Shown: positions 1 to 27,946 of the stretch, piece by piece
How the letters are laid out: each line of letters starts with the position of its first letter
Numbering within the stretch: the first letter of the stretch is position 1
Notes under the pieces: generated by a model
Told to the model about the DNA's origin: nothing
Seen by the model: the letters and a program-made list of their open reading frames with translations, nothing else
Databases searched by the model: none
Source: Euptelea pleiosperma
Taxonomy: Eukaryota > Streptophyta > Magnoliopsida > Ranunculales > Eupteleaceae
Reading direction: 5' to 3'
NCBI GenBank assembly: GCA_035048495.1
Contig: CM068545.1
Coordinates: forward strand, 41,286,450-41,350,449
DNA length: 64,000 bases
Position numbers and translations under genes: made by a program

Positions 1-275
1 TAATTTTTTTATAAAAATTCTGGAATGTTAGCTGGGGAAAGAAAAAGTCCCCTGCAAGTTATGGTTCATTATTTTTAGCAAGAATTTAGCCCTAAAGAGC
101 AAGTTTCAAAAATAGCAGGTTTTTTAAAGTTGTCAGAATGAAACCAAACTAAATACACATACTCAAGCATGAAATTAAACAATAAAAATAATAATAAGAG
201 TCTGAAAAAGTTTCAGATTTTCATTATTAGGTGAATTTACCGTAATACCCTAGAACGAAAGTTCAGGGTATTACA
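1..275 (-). mobile_element. Tekay-like LTR, 5' edge, minus strand, cut by window start
   Basis: The reverse complement of this stretch matches the first ~270 bases of the solo LTR at 33788-37233. The terminal TGTAATACCC on the minus strand ends at base 275, and the rest of the element lies left of the window. The two copies differ by scattered substitutions and small indels, so they are separate insertions. Whether this is a solo LTR or the end of a full element cannot be seen. Confidence 0.8.
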
Positions 276-1829
276 AGCAAAGTTATACTCCTAGATAGAC
301 ATCTAGACCAAAAAAATAACATGATTAATGATTTCTAAAAGTTGTATTGGAATCATTTTCATTGGTTGATTTTTAACCGTAGAATTTGGCATTATTTGGG
401 GTACAAAGACCCAAAGGTTTGAAATCACTAATCCGGCTGATTTTTAGTTTGTAGGTCCACTTAGGGATTGGCCAAACATCCATACGGTCAGTGTCCCTCT
501 AAAGTATTCCTCGTACTCAAATTGTAGGCCGTCAGCAAAGTTCTACTCGGACCAACTGATCATTATGTTCCCGCCCAAAATCAGCTTGCCTGGACCATCT
601 CATAATTCTCATCAATTTGTTCTGTTGTTTGATTGGTTGTGATCATTCAATTCATTGACATTGTTCGTAGGTGATCTCCATCTCCTATTTTGGATTCATC
701 AAATACTCAGAAATTTTTTGCATTGCACCCTCCACCCAGGCAGTGGAAAGTATTTGCAACTAATTTTACGAATTAATACCAAGCAACAGAAATTGTTTGA
801 AGCTGTAAACATTTACAAAGTAAATATTTGTAGAGGTAAATATTTGCATCCTACAAATATTTACTAGATATCAAGCAGGGCTGTACTGTTAAAAGCCCAA
901 AAAAAAACAGCCGTTATTTTCGTTATAACACTGCATGCTAAATAGTAATTCTAAAAATCTATGATTGAAAACAAACCATGAAAAAGACTCTAAAAACATC
1001 TATACGGTTAGTGGTCTCTAAATGTGTGCCACATGTAAGGTGTTGCCACGCGTAAGGTGCACGTGCATCACACGTGGCGTTCCCCTTGTTAAGATCATTA
1101 TTGTGAGTAAACCTTCGATGACACCTGCAGGCAGCGACGCCATTGACTGCAGCCAATATGAGCCACGTGGCACATTCTTGTAGTGGGACCTGAACTAGGG
1201 GCCTTCTCACACCAAGGGGCCTTAGGCGACGCCTTAATGGCATTAAGGTAGAGACGGCCTGGCTCAAATCCACTGGTTAGGACTCACCAATTAGGCTGAT
1301 TTTTTCATGGCAGATCCACCGTCTACCAAGGGGTTCATGGGTCAGTTGGCCCAAAGAATGTGCTGCGTGGAATTGTATGTAGGTAGGCCCATAGGACAGG
1401 CCTCTCATACATCAGGAGTCCACACGATTAGTCTCACAAGTTTCCTCCTTAAGTTTCAAAAACGTTATTTCGAAAGTAACGCCTGGAACTGAAAAAAGGG
1501 CGGTTGTTATTATGAGGAAAAAAGTTATTTTACTGTTATGGAAATTATTTTAAAAGTAATAACGATAAAAAAAAGAATTAAATAATAATATTTTGACTTA
1601 TTTTACCAATATGTGTACAACGGACATAACTGTAAAGTGTCCGTTATAACGGACCCTTGATCTGCATCGCCTCCAATACACGTGCAGCAGCACCCGAGAA
1701 GTATCACGAGTTTCCTCGTCAATTTCTCATTGTTGGGAGGACTGGAAAACTCGAGGAAGCCGTCAGTCAACAGTAAGCAACAGCGGAGCCAGGATTTTGT
1801 TCTAGAGGGCACAATCCTCGTGTCCCTGA
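276..1829. other. Intergenic stretch with degenerate repeat relics
   Basis: No gene is supportable here. The part at about 290-530 looks like a decayed copy of the foldback MITE family: a weak left arm near 297 and a clearer right arm ending near 527 with the core CATCCATACGGTCAGTG. Related half-copies lie near 1000-1020 and 1155-1180 (motif GAGCCACGTGGCACATTC). The rest is AT-rich unique or unrecognised sequence. Short open frames here have no recognisable product. Confidence 0.5.
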
Positions 1830-2088
1830 CAGTATGAGCCACATGGCATGTGCTTAGAGACAACTGACCGTATAGATGTTTGGCACATCCCTAGGTGGGC
1901 ATACAGACCAAACATGAGCCTGATTAGTGATTTATAACCGTGTGATATCTAGCATTATCTGAGGTACTCAGATCCAAAGGTTAGAAATAACTATAGAGGC
2001 TAATTTTTGGTATGTAGGTCGACCTAGGGATGGGTCAAACATATATACGGTTAGTTGACTCAAAGAATATGCCACATGGCTCATACTG
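1830..2088. repeat. Foldback MITE, ~259 bp
   Basis: The two ends are inverted repeats. The left end begins CAGTATGAGCCACATGGCA and the right end is its near-perfect reverse complement. Pairing continues inward through the core (C)CGTATAGATGTTTGGCACATCC for roughly 90 bases on each side. I see no clear target duplication, so the exact ends are tentative. Related copies are scattered at about 290-530, 2480-2740, 3256-3590, 3935-4245, 4258-4584, 13190-13725 and 24310-24380. Confidence 0.6.
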
Positions 2089-2239
2089 TGGTCGGTCAAA
2101 GATTTATTCTCGAGGAAGTAACGTGCGTGAAACAGGGCCACGATGGAGAAACGGAAAGAATCTGCTCTTCAGATTGTGACACATACCCAAAGTACACTAC
2201 TTAAACAAATTTCTTTTATAAGCCGGGTTAAAAGTGGGA

Positions 2240-3160
2240 TTTTGTTAGTGTTTGGTCTTTAATAGCAAACTTTTCTTGACAAACACGTTTTCTTTTTTAA
2301 CCGAACCGAATCAGAACCGGAACCAAACATTCTGCAGGTTCCTGTTCTACATTTTTGGGATATTGGAACTAAACCGAACTGATAATGACACTTCTGACTC
2401 TCGATGGTTTGATATTGGAATCGAACCAATAGGAACCCAGGGCCGGCTCTACCTCAAAGCCATTAAGGTGGTCGCCTAGGCCCCACCAACCACATGAAGT
2501 TTTAGCCCAGCCCGTATTGGATATACAAACCAAAAATCAACTTGATTGATTAGCCATATATTTTATATAGTTCTTTTTAGGACATGATTCTAGCCGTTGG
2601 ATTCAAGTATGTTTTTGGGTAGTAAATCGAATGGCTAGAAATCATCAATCAAGCTGATTTTGAGTATTTTTATCCATCAATAGGTAGGCTGAACATCTAT
2701 GCATGCAGTCATTGGGCCCAAAAAAGATATGTAGGGCCGCGAGAGTCCTCTGCATCGGGAGTCCTCTGCATCTAATTTTTTTTTTTGTAGTTTTTGATTA
2801 TCAAGAATAATATTCATATAAAGATTTCCAATAATATTGAGTTTAATTTTTTTAATATCATATATATTAATATATTATATATTAAATATAAAAAAGGCGT
2901 CATATAGAGTTTTCATTTTATGCATCAACTTATATCGAGGCGGCCATGGAACGAAATTGAACCGGAACCGATATATAAATGAAATGTTACTATATAAATA
3001 CAGTGTTAGTTTGGAACTAATGTGCCTGTATCAGGATTTGGAACCAACTATTCGGTTCCGATTTCATCATTTTGAGAACCAGAAACGATAAGAGCCGAAA
3101 ACATTGGTTCGGGTTCTGAGTACCTTAGGAACCGAACCTACCGGTTGACACCCCTACGAT
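2240..3160. repeat. Degenerate hAT-like region with AACCGGAACCG repeats
   Basis: Repeated AACCGAACC/GGAACCG words occur at 2300-2430 and 2945-3145. The right edge GGTTGACACCCCTA (3142-3155) is the reverse complement of a common plant hAT terminus of the form AGGGGTGTCAACC. The middle (about 2480-2740) contains a decayed foldback copy. The left terminus cannot be located, so this is a family-level guess. Confidence 0.3.
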
Positions 3161-3255
3161 AGCCCCCACGATAGCCCAAGCATAGCGTCTTCGTCCAAAA
3201 AAGACAAGAAAAAGGGTTTCCGTTGCAGAGTGAAAACCTTTGGAAAATAATGTAA

Positions 3256-3590
3256 CAAGCTATACCTGATGCAGCTGGCGCCATTTTTGTTACTCACCGC
3301 TGCCCTGTGGGCCTACAGACCGCATGGATGTTTAGTCCACCCTTTGCTTGATAAAAGTACCAAAATCACTATGATTGGTAATCTCTAGCCATTAGATTTT
3401 AGTACTTTTTAAGTCATGATTATAGACGTTGGATTCAGCCATTATTCTGAGTACTAATATCAACGGCAAAAAATCATCAAACAAGCTGATTTTTGGTATG
3501 AATGTTTACCAAGAGGTGAGCTAAACATCCATGCGGTCAGTGAGCCAGTTGGCATCGGTGAGTAACCCAAAAATGTGCTACCTGACGCGA
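3256..3590. repeat. Foldback MITE, ~335 bp
   Basis: Same family as 4258-4584. The left arm GGCGCCATTTTTGTTACTCA, followed by ACCGCATGGATGTTTAG, is mirrored at the right by CATCCATGCGGTCAGTG then GTGAGTAACCCAAAAATG. Just outside the right edge a perfect hairpin (ACCTGACGC, 7-base loop, GCGTCAGGT) occupies about 3580-3604. No coding capacity. Confidence 0.6.
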
Positions 3591-4257
3591 AAAAAGCGTC
3601 AGGTATACGCACGACCCAAAAATCTTTTCTGTTGTGCAAGGTTGGATTCTCTGATTTCAGTTTACCAGTGCGTGCGTGCATCCGCGCGTGCGGTTACACA
3701 CTGTCACACGTACACACACCTTGACGAGAATAGAAAATCAAGTAACTAACTTCCTAAAGAGTCGCTTACCAAAAAAAACAACTTCCTAAAGAGTCCTTAG
3801 GCTGCGTTTGGCATAGCGCTTCTAATTATTGTTATTTTGCACAACAATCACGATAATCATCTGAAATTATAGTGGGATCCCTATAAATCTCATTATAATA
3901 TTAAGGTCCTTTTAGATTTTTCTAAAACTTAAGACACCGTGTTAGGTACACTGGTTCTTCTTCCAAAACTCAACCAGCCAACAGGACTGATCGCCAGGCC
4001 ACAATCATGCCATCCTAACCATTCATCATTGGATTTTACATACACACCAAAACCTGACCTGATCAGGGATTTGAGCATTTTCCATCATGGGCTCATGAAC
4101 ACGCCCATTGATGGGCTTAAAGCCCATGATCGGAAAACTCTCTAATCCAATGGCTAGGAGTCACCAATTAGGCTGATTCATTGTGGTAGGTCTCCTAAGG
4201 TTTTCATGGGGTCAGTGGGCCTAAAGAATGTGCCGCCTCTCTCTTTACGGGTGACAT

Positions 4258-4584
4258 CGTTGACGTTAGCCAACGCCATTTTTATTACTCACCGCTTCCA
4301 CCTGGACCCACTGACCGCATGGATGTTTAGGTCACCCCTTGGTAGAGATGCACACCAAAACTCACCATGATTAGTAATCTCTAGCCATTAACTTTTAGTA
4401 CTTTTTAAGACATGATAATAGCTGTTGGATTTAACCTTTATTTTGATTACTAAAATCAACGGCTGAAAATTATCAAACAAGCTAATATTTTGGTATGATG
4501 TCTACCAAAGGGTGGGATAAACATCCATGCGGTCAGTGGGTCAGATGGCAGCGTTGAGTAGCAAAAATGGAGATAGCTGACGCC
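4258..4584. repeat. Foldback MITE, ~327 bp
   Basis: Second clear copy of the 3256-3590 family. The left arm (AACGCCATTTTTATTACTCA, then CTGACCGCATGGATGTTTAG) pairs with the right arm (CATCCATGCGGTCAGTGG, then GAGTAGCAAAAATGG) over about 90 bases. Its end lies only ~240 bp upstream of the putative promoter of the demethylase gene, so it may belong to the regulatory neighbourhood of that gene. Confidence 0.6.
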
Positions 4585-4821
4585 AAAAGCGCTCACATCT
4601 AGTTACACCGGAACCCTCTCCCTCTTTACTTGGTGTTTAGGTGAGGCTCGGGGTGCGGGAAGGTTGCGTGGGGACCAAAAGCAATAAAGCACTTAAAAAA
4701 TGAAAAGTGACCTAAATGTCATAATATTACGTATAGGGAGCTTATTACAATTTCAAAGGACTACAGGGATTTCTTTGTAAATAATTTATTATTATTTTTT
4801 TTACCATTATTATTATTTTAT

Positions 4822-4891
4822 ACTGTATATATCATAACGATGAGAAAGAGAGAGAGGTTCATTCAATTTGGATTTTTAGCTGCTTTTAAGG
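4822..4891 (+). promoter_or_regulatory. Candidate TATA box and first 5' UTR exon of the demethylase gene
   Basis: CTGTATATATCATA at about 4823-4836 is the best TATA-like element upstream of the gene. It is followed by GA-rich sequence typical of plant transcription starts. A possible splice donor (AAG|GTATCT) lies at 4890/4891. The only well-supported UTR junction is the acceptor TTTTGCAG ending at 7319, just before the start codon. The transcription start and the number of UTR exons are inferred; cDNA would be needed to place them. Confidence 0.3.
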
Positions 4892-7319
4892 TATCTTTTT
4901 GGATGGTTTTCATTATTTTTCTCTGTTTTCCTTTTATTCTTTGATTAACTCAAGAAAAAAGCTGTTTGGGTTTTTTCTCTTTTCATTGTCATGGGTCTTC
5001 ATTAATCATTCCTTTTTTATTTTTATTTATTTTTTCCTTCCTTCAACAAGAACAATTTGGGTCGTTTATCATGTATTCAATTTTCTTCCTGTAACTTCTC
5101 TTTGATTCAATCGGAACTTTAATTGAATATTTCATTAGGGTATTTGTTCTTGAAAGTTGATTTGGAAATTTAGGTTTTTGGATCACCTAGAGAGGTTGGG
5201 TTGAATCTTCTTTTTCTGGGATTTTATGGGGTGATTTTGTTCTCAAAAAACTTTGAAAAAATGATTTTTGGGTTTGAATATATAGGAATTTTTCTCAAGG
5301 ACACCAGATTTGATTGAATTCTTGGGCTAACAACAACTTTTTAATTCTGGGATTTCCTGGGTGATTCTTCTTGATGTTTTTGTGTGGTAGTTGGTTTTGG
5401 ATCTTTGGTGAATTGGGTTTGTTTTGATTTTTTTTTTAGGTCAGGGTTCTTTCTTTCATCAAGATTTGTTATACGAGGAGAATTGCCTAAATTGGGTTTC
5501 ATGATTTGTTTTAGTCTATGCAACAATTTTCATGGGCAGCCGGATTTCGCATTGGAGAGGTTTGGATTTCTTCTTTGCTCCTGTTAAAATGCATCCATCC
5601 ATCTGTATGTTTCTTGGAAGGTTTTCTTGTTGTTCTTTTTATTATGTTCAGCCAGATTTATCTGTGTGTATATCATCTGTTGTATGGCTCTTAAATGCTT
5701 TGGAAGATTTCAGTTAGTGCCTAGAATTCTGCGTTTTCGTGGGTAGTTCTTTTGCTGTTGTTTTAGGATCGATTTGGAAACAAATTGCAGATCTTATGCT
5801 TATTTTCACAATTTTATATAAAAAATTTAGGACTTTTGCAATTTATCTCAATTATAATTCATTTTACAAATTTATCATATTTTCCTCCCTAGTCATCTAA
5901 TTGGTGTATAAGAAACTAAGAATCTGAATCATGACCTGTTCTTTGTGCTCGAACATAGATTTTATTTTTGTCAGCCAAGGGACAATGGAAGACTTGGTTA
6001 GATCTTTGGTTTCCTTTTCTTTTTTTGTTGTCATCCATGTGGTGATGCTGCTCCAATTCAATTTTAAGTGTTGGGTTCTGGATGAATTGAATTGTGGGTT
6101 TCTTCCAAAAGTAAAACCTAGTTGATCTGAGGTTCTTTCCCTTCAGCGCACATCTTTGGTTTCTTGGTTTGCAAATCACTTGTGAGTTGTGACATTGTCC
6201 AATGATCTATGCCATCCAAATAGTTTTGTTGCACTCACATCTCTGAAATGTTTGAAGATCAACTCTCTAATAGAAATCTCATATCCTTTTAACATGCACA
6301 AGTGGGGGAAGGAGAAATCATCCCATGGTTCACTTTTCTCACCAAACCCACGTTTTAATTAAGAGGGAAATACTTGTAGAAGCTTTCGCTATACGATGTG
6401 AGTTACATTTAATGCCTTCGAGTAGTGGTGCTTACAATAAAGTAAGATGATCAAAGTGGGCATAAGAGAGGAAGAATTTTTTTTTTTTTTTGATTTTTAA
6501 GAGAGGAAGAAATTTGTCTGGGTATGGGTGTGGAAAGTGGAAACATAAGTAGAATAAGTATTGGACTGCCGTGCCCGATGAGAGAGGGATGGGTATCTAC
6601 ATCTGTTGTTTAGACAAGTACAGTGTTGATAGCTTTAGATATTGTGAGTCCACCCTGATGCTTGGGTACCATAGTTTGAGGTGGAATTTCACCTCTAAGT
6701 GCCTTTGACAGGCCCACTTTGCATTTAGGGCATGTTTGATCGCACAGAAAATTTTCCCGAGAAAATACATTTGGGAAATCCCTTAAATGGCTGACTGATT
6801 GCAACTGAGAACACATATTTCAATTTTCAATCATGTGAGAAAATAAAGGCGTATTTTCAGGTGGAAATGAATTCTCACCTATCTGGATGGGAAATGAATT
6901 CGGGCTTAGTAGGGAAAATTATCCAGATTTAAATGGCTTGGTAGGGAAAATTTTACAGATTTAAAATGGCTATCTAACAAGGGACAGTTGTGTTTTCCCA
7001 AGGAAAATGCAATTTTCCCACTTGGCAATCAAACGCGCCCTTAGAATTGAAGGGAAACTCTTATCACTTGAACTTTTATGTGGCCACACTTCACACTGTC
7101 ATTTCTCTTAGGACTAATTTTGCTCTCTCAAACTTTTCACCAAAATAAGCAGGGCTCCTTGTACCACTTGTCACTAGTGGTAGACAGTATATTACTTGTT
7201 ATTTCAGGATTATCTTTTTTATGATTTTTTTTTATATGTTACTGTATTAAATGCTAGATAGTTCTAAATTTCAGATTAATTTCATTTTAAATTAACATTC
7301 TTTCCTTTTCCTTTTGCAG
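4892..7319 (+). other. 5' UTR/leader region, probably mostly intron
   Basis: This is T-rich sequence (TTTTT and TTCTT runs, few long frames) running to a good polypyrimidine tract and TTTTGCAG acceptor ending at 7319. This is the look of a long 5' UTR intron. It carries the Tourist-like MITE at 6728-7040. No independent gene is visible; the short open frames at 5.3-6.2 kb lack any recognisable domain. Confidence 0.4.
6728..7040. mobile_element. Tourist/Harbinger-like MITE, 313 bp
   Basis: Terminal inverted repeats GGGCATGTTTGAT and ATCAAACGCGCCC are flanked by the trinucleotide TTA on both sides (6725-6727 and 7041-7043). TTA duplication and a GGGC-starting terminus are hallmarks of PIF/Harbinger (Tourist) MITEs. 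The interior is rich in GAAAATTTTCCC-type words that recur in the smaller MITE at 52910-53048. It lies in the leader intron of the demethylase gene. Confidence 0.8.
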
Positions 7320-7329
7320 TTAGATATCA

Positions 7330-23652
<16,323 letters not shown>

Positions 23653-25390
23653 ATAAGAAAAAAAAAATAATAAGCCACCATTCTTTCTTAGTATAGCTGA
23701 CATCTCCACTTCCCCCATTTTGTTAGATCTATTCTTTCGAAACTTCATAGAGATCATGGCCGTGAATCTGGTTTCATATATTTCACAGCACCTGTTCATG
23801 ATCATATGGGGTTCTTTGTTTTGATGCCATTAACCGGTCACAATTGAGGCTGCTTGTACATTCAAATTAATTGACTATAAATCAAGGAAAATATTCTGAA
23901 TCTACGAAATATATGTCCGTCATTTTACTGTTGCAGGATCCATTTTGAAGACGTGTGATTGATGTTGATTTTGAAGAAGCAGAATGCTGATAAGCAACAA
24001 GAAGGTTGAAAGAAAACAGAAAAGATAAAAGAACACAATGACAGCCAACTTACAATTTATACTGGTTAGGATATTTTGACATCGATTTTTTTAACATCAA
24101 TTTTTAACATTGCTCTGTGGGGCCCACATGGAGATTAGTTGAGTTTTTATTTTTATTTTCTGTAGATGATCTCCCCCGTAAAGATCACCCTCAGCAATAA
24201 TCACCCGATTCTGACACTTCTAGTCCTAGAAAAGTGGATTACAAGTTGAATTCTGGACTGTCCATTTTACGGTAAACTTTAAATCCACTTTTGACGGTTA
24301 GAAATTTCACAATATGAGCCATGTGGCACATTTATAGAAGACACTGACACTATGGATGTTTGGTCAATCCCTAGGTGGACCATGGTGGAAGCCCGCATTC
24401 TTTTGTACACTTGTGTGGCGACTGGTATTTCTGAAATGATGTTGTCCACCATAATCCTGTATTAGTTCTTTTTATAGTAACAAAAGAGACCTTATCCCCC
24501 GTCAACCAAACCAAAAAAACTTGGACCACCACCCTCGTGCCGGTCACCTTAAATTAAATAATGATGCGGCTTGGGTCTCCAGTCTCCACCTCCAAAATTA
24601 TTGATATGGGATTTATTCTTCGTAATAGTGAAAATAGATGCATTTTAGTAGGCAGCAGCCGAAGAGGCTGAGGCAAAGGCTTTAAAGTTTGGGCTCGATC
24701 GGGATCATTTGAAGTTGGATGGGCGTCTTCTGCTATTTGCTCTGATATTTAGGACTTACAATACTCTTCTTTTTTATACTTTGCTTTTAATCCTAGGACT
24801 TGTAGTGGTGCGGCTCACTCTATAGCTGGTAAGGATAAACTATGGTTCTTTCCCCAATTTTGGTCCATGGACTTCCCTCAATGGCTTAGTGATGATATTT
24901 TGAGTGATGGGAGCCATGCAATGTAATAGTGGGGGTGTTTTTTGGTTTGCTTTTTAATACACGGGCACATGAAATCGATGGATTGGACGGTTATGGTAAA
25001 CGATTAGTTTGATTTTTAACTTAGGATACCTCTGCTTAAAAACACTTAGGATATCATTAGGCTATATATGGTGTTGATTCATCCACTCTTGTGTCATGAA
25101 GATACTATGGTGTTGCGCACCCTGCTATTGACCAAGCACTCTTCGACTGGGAGAGCCAAGTTTGCACTTAGGGGCTACCAGTGTCTGCACTAAGCCTGTG
25201 GTCTATGCCCACACAAGATAATGTGCTTGAGAGAACCCATGATTCTTAACGCATCCTAGGCCTCTCCTAGAGATGGTACGGTGCCTCTCTCTCTCCTTTG
25301 CGTAAGAAGCAGTGTCAGTACGACCACAATCACAGGTGGATGTTTGAGGTAACTATTCTGTCTTAAATATGTCATCTAGCAATACCAGAG
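23653..25390. other. 3' UTR of the demethylase gene and intergenic sequence
   Basis: The first few hundred bases after the stop at 23652 must hold the 3' UTR and polyadenylation site; no unambiguous AATAAA was picked. A half-copy of the foldback family (GAGCCATGTGGCACATTTAT, then ACTATGGATGTTTGGTC) lies at 24318-24375. The rest shows no gene or recognised repeat. Confidence 0.4.
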
Positions 25391-25570
25391 ATTGAGTTTG
25401 ATGTCCCCCCAGGCCTTCAAAGTTTAAAGTCCCCCTCCAAAAATGCCACGTACAGCCCAGTTCATATGTCTGATTGAAGAATGGAGAGTACTTTGTGTGG
25501 GTACCAAATTTATGACATCCATGCAAACCGTCAGGATGATGACACGTGGACATGGCACTAGCTTGATAGT

Positions 25571-25798
25571 CCAAGACCGGGAACAGATTATGTGGCAGAG
25601 GCCGAGACCTTCCTGGCTATCCGAGGCCGAGATCAACTTGATCGTCCGAGGCCGGAACCAGATTATGTGGCCGAGGCCGGGATCAGCCTGACTTTCCGAG
25701 ACCGAGATCAGTCTCTATGTCCGAGACCGAGACCATCGAGGGTCTAGGCAGAGACCAATTTGTGTGCCCTAGGCCGAGATCAGCCTGGGTCTTCGAGG
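25571..25798 (+). repeat. 25-bp tandem array in the Tat LTR U3, ~9 units
   Basis: Successive units end in CCGAGGCCG/CCGAGACCG and begin AGATCA/GAACCA. Most are exactly 25 bp and one is 22 bp. Spacing is regular although the unit centres vary, the pattern of an expanded promoter or enhancer element. Confidence 0.8.
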
Positions 25799-26210
25799 AG
25801 TATAGAAGTATGATCGATGCCGAGATGCATAGATCTTGAAGACGAAGCACGAAAGTCCTACGCCGACAAGAAATATGATAACTTGGTAAGACACGTCGAA
25901 GACGGAATAGAAGAGTACAGAGTTGGTAGACTAACAGGTAGGTGGTTATCCCTGTCAGAGAGCAAGTCAATCGGTGGTAGGTGAGGGAATGATGGGATCG
26001 CACAAGAGCAGGTAGTTAACCATGTCAGTAGACATAGTAGTCGGCAATAGGCATGTCAGGGCATAGTAGTTAATACGGCCACAAACATTTGTTTCTGACA
26101 ATGTGATGGGCTGATTGATTTCGTCAGAAAGGAAAGTCAGTGCCAGAGAAGACGTGTACGCCGAAGGAAGAGTGCAACAAGGGCAACTGACACATCAGCA
26201 GGTGAATGCC

Positions 26211-26218
26211 TATAAATA
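26211..26218 (+). promoter_or_regulatory. TATA box of the Tat 5' LTR
   Basis: TATAAATA, preceded by GC-containing U3 and located ~365 bases upstream of the LTR end. Confidence 0.6.
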
Positions 26219-26582
26219 GAGATTGATGAGAACATTAGAGGGGTATTGAATTTTTGAGCCTAAACTCTGTCAAATTGAACTTGGAATTTATTGCTAACTT
26301 GATCGTTGGAGGCTCTACCAGTGGGATCCCCTCCCCAACTCTCTTCTCGGATTCCACTGGCAAGAGTTCTTGCAGGGATCACGGAGTCCTCAGCTCAAAA
26401 TCAGACTACTCGGCTCGGTGGCAGACTTCTCGGATTGAGGTGGCGGAGACCCCGGACAAGTACAAGACTTCTCGGCCAAACTAGGCTGAATCAGAATTGA
26501 GGCTGACTAGTCACCAGAAGGGTGAAGGCATTAGTCTACACTCACCCTTTGGGGGTGTGCGGGATTTTTCTCCCAAATCTTT

Positions 26583-26596
26583 TGGCGTCGTTTGTG
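26583..26596 (+). other. Primer-binding site of the Tat element
   Basis: TGGCGTCGTTTGTGGG differs by one base over its first ten from the Asp-tRNA complement TGGCGCCGTT used by Tat/Athila-type gypsy elements. It stands where the leader of the element must start. Confidence 0.55.
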
Positions 26597-26658
26597 GGAA
26601 ATCGACGGTGATTGAGCTACATGTTCTTTGGAGCTATCTACGGATAGACGGCATTGAC

Positions 26659-27946
26659 ATGGCTGCCCCTAAGAAAGAGAAGGGCGGAGCTAGAAGATCG
26701 AAAGAGATTTTTGTTGAGGACGTTAAGGAAAAGGAGGAAGTCAACCATGCTGAGTTTGCTCGTTGACCAGATCAAAAGGATGAGGGAGGACATGGAAGAG
26801 GTGAAGAAGGAAAACTCGTAGCTGAGACAGTAACTGCTAGAAGAGGCTGCCAAAAGAAGGGAAGGGGTTAGAACTTATCCACTAGGGAATGATTTTCCCG
26901 GGGTCAAACTTGGCCGGAATGAGGACTTGGGGCATAGCTCCAACCAGAGGGGTGACTCTTCAGCCGACGGGCCCTTACGCCAAGAGGAGGCAGGGGTCGG
27001 AGTCGTGTTGCCTCCTCCTGGCCAAGACAGAGAGGCTGGCCGAGTAGAGCAGCCAGCCGAGAACAACATTAATTTGATCAAGTTGGAAAAAGTAACAGAG
27101 ATGATCAGAAAGGAGAACGAAAAGAGACCGGATCCAAGAGAGAAAATGGCTGCTGGGGCTGCAAGAGAGGCCTTGAAAGCTCTAAGGGCCTCTCCATTTG
27201 CAGAAAACATTTTACGCTCAGCGGTGCTGAGAAAGTTTGTTCAACCGAAATTCGAGATATTTGACAAAACCGCCAACCCCTTGGAACACATGTACCATTA
27301 CAAGCAGATGATGGTGCTATGGGGAGACCCTGCCTTCGACGGGTTGAGGTGCCGACTATTCCCTACTAGCCTGAAGGGAAGTGCTCTAGTCTGGTTCCAC
27401 ACCCTGAGGGCGGGAAGTGTCGAGCGATTCAAGGACTTGGAGGAAGAGTTCGTGACACATTACATCCACCAGCAGAAGAGAACCGTCTGCGTGACTGCCC
27501 TTCTAAGTCTTAAACAGAACAAGGGAGAAGCACTCTGGGATTACCTTACCGGGTTCAAGCAAGAGGTGGTCCATGTCGACCAATTAGATGAGAAGACTGC
27601 GGCCTTCGCGCTGCAGATTGGAATTTTAACAGGAAGTCGGGTCCATGAGAAATTGTCATAAGCAATCCTTATCGTTTGGAGGATGCTTATATGATCATGG
27701 AGGAGTACATCAGAGTAGAAGACTCTGTCAAGGCACGTTCCGACGTGCCGAAAGCAAAGGTGAATGAAACAGGGATGTTCAAGAAGAAGGACATCGCCAA
27801 GAAACAAGAGAAGAAGAAGGGTGCTCGGCCTATGGCGGAGGACCGAGACCAGGGGCGAAGAGATTCCAGGGGAACAGAACTTGGATCCCCTACCAGCAGA
27901 GGGATTATACTCCCCTGTTGGTGACGCCGTCAAGAGTTCTAGAGGA
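26659..27946 (+). pseudogene. Tat-type gypsy gag, frameshifted, interrupted by the Sirevirus
   Basis: The frame starts at ATG 26659 (MAAPKKEKGG) but hits TGA at 26764. A second frame (26927-27661) carries the conserved gag core: FEIFDKTANPLEHM, then LKGSALVWFHTL, then FVTHYIHQQK, then KGEALWDYL. After a stop at 27659 a third frame (27676-27924) holds the lysine-rich tail. Gag forms the particle that packages element RNA. Coding resumes at 44583 after the 16.6 kb insertion. Dead by stops, frameshift and insertion. Confidence 0.8.

Larger units (their letters stand above)
25395..26575 (+). mobile_element. 5' LTR of a Tat-type Ty3/gypsy element (left edge uncertain)
   Basis: The right edge is set by CTCCCA followed within ~8 bases by the primer-site-like TGGCGTCGTT. 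TATAAATA at 26211-26218 is a good promoter for the ~360-base R/U5 part. The left edge is a guess (TGATGTCCCC near 25399), because the matching 3' LTR is outside the window. A 25 bp tandem array occupies 25571-25798. Confidence 0.5.

Noticed and set aside
3785..3900. TTAGGCTGCGTTTGGC, a possible Tourist-type terminus
   Set aside because: No matching right end with TTA was found within 1 kb.
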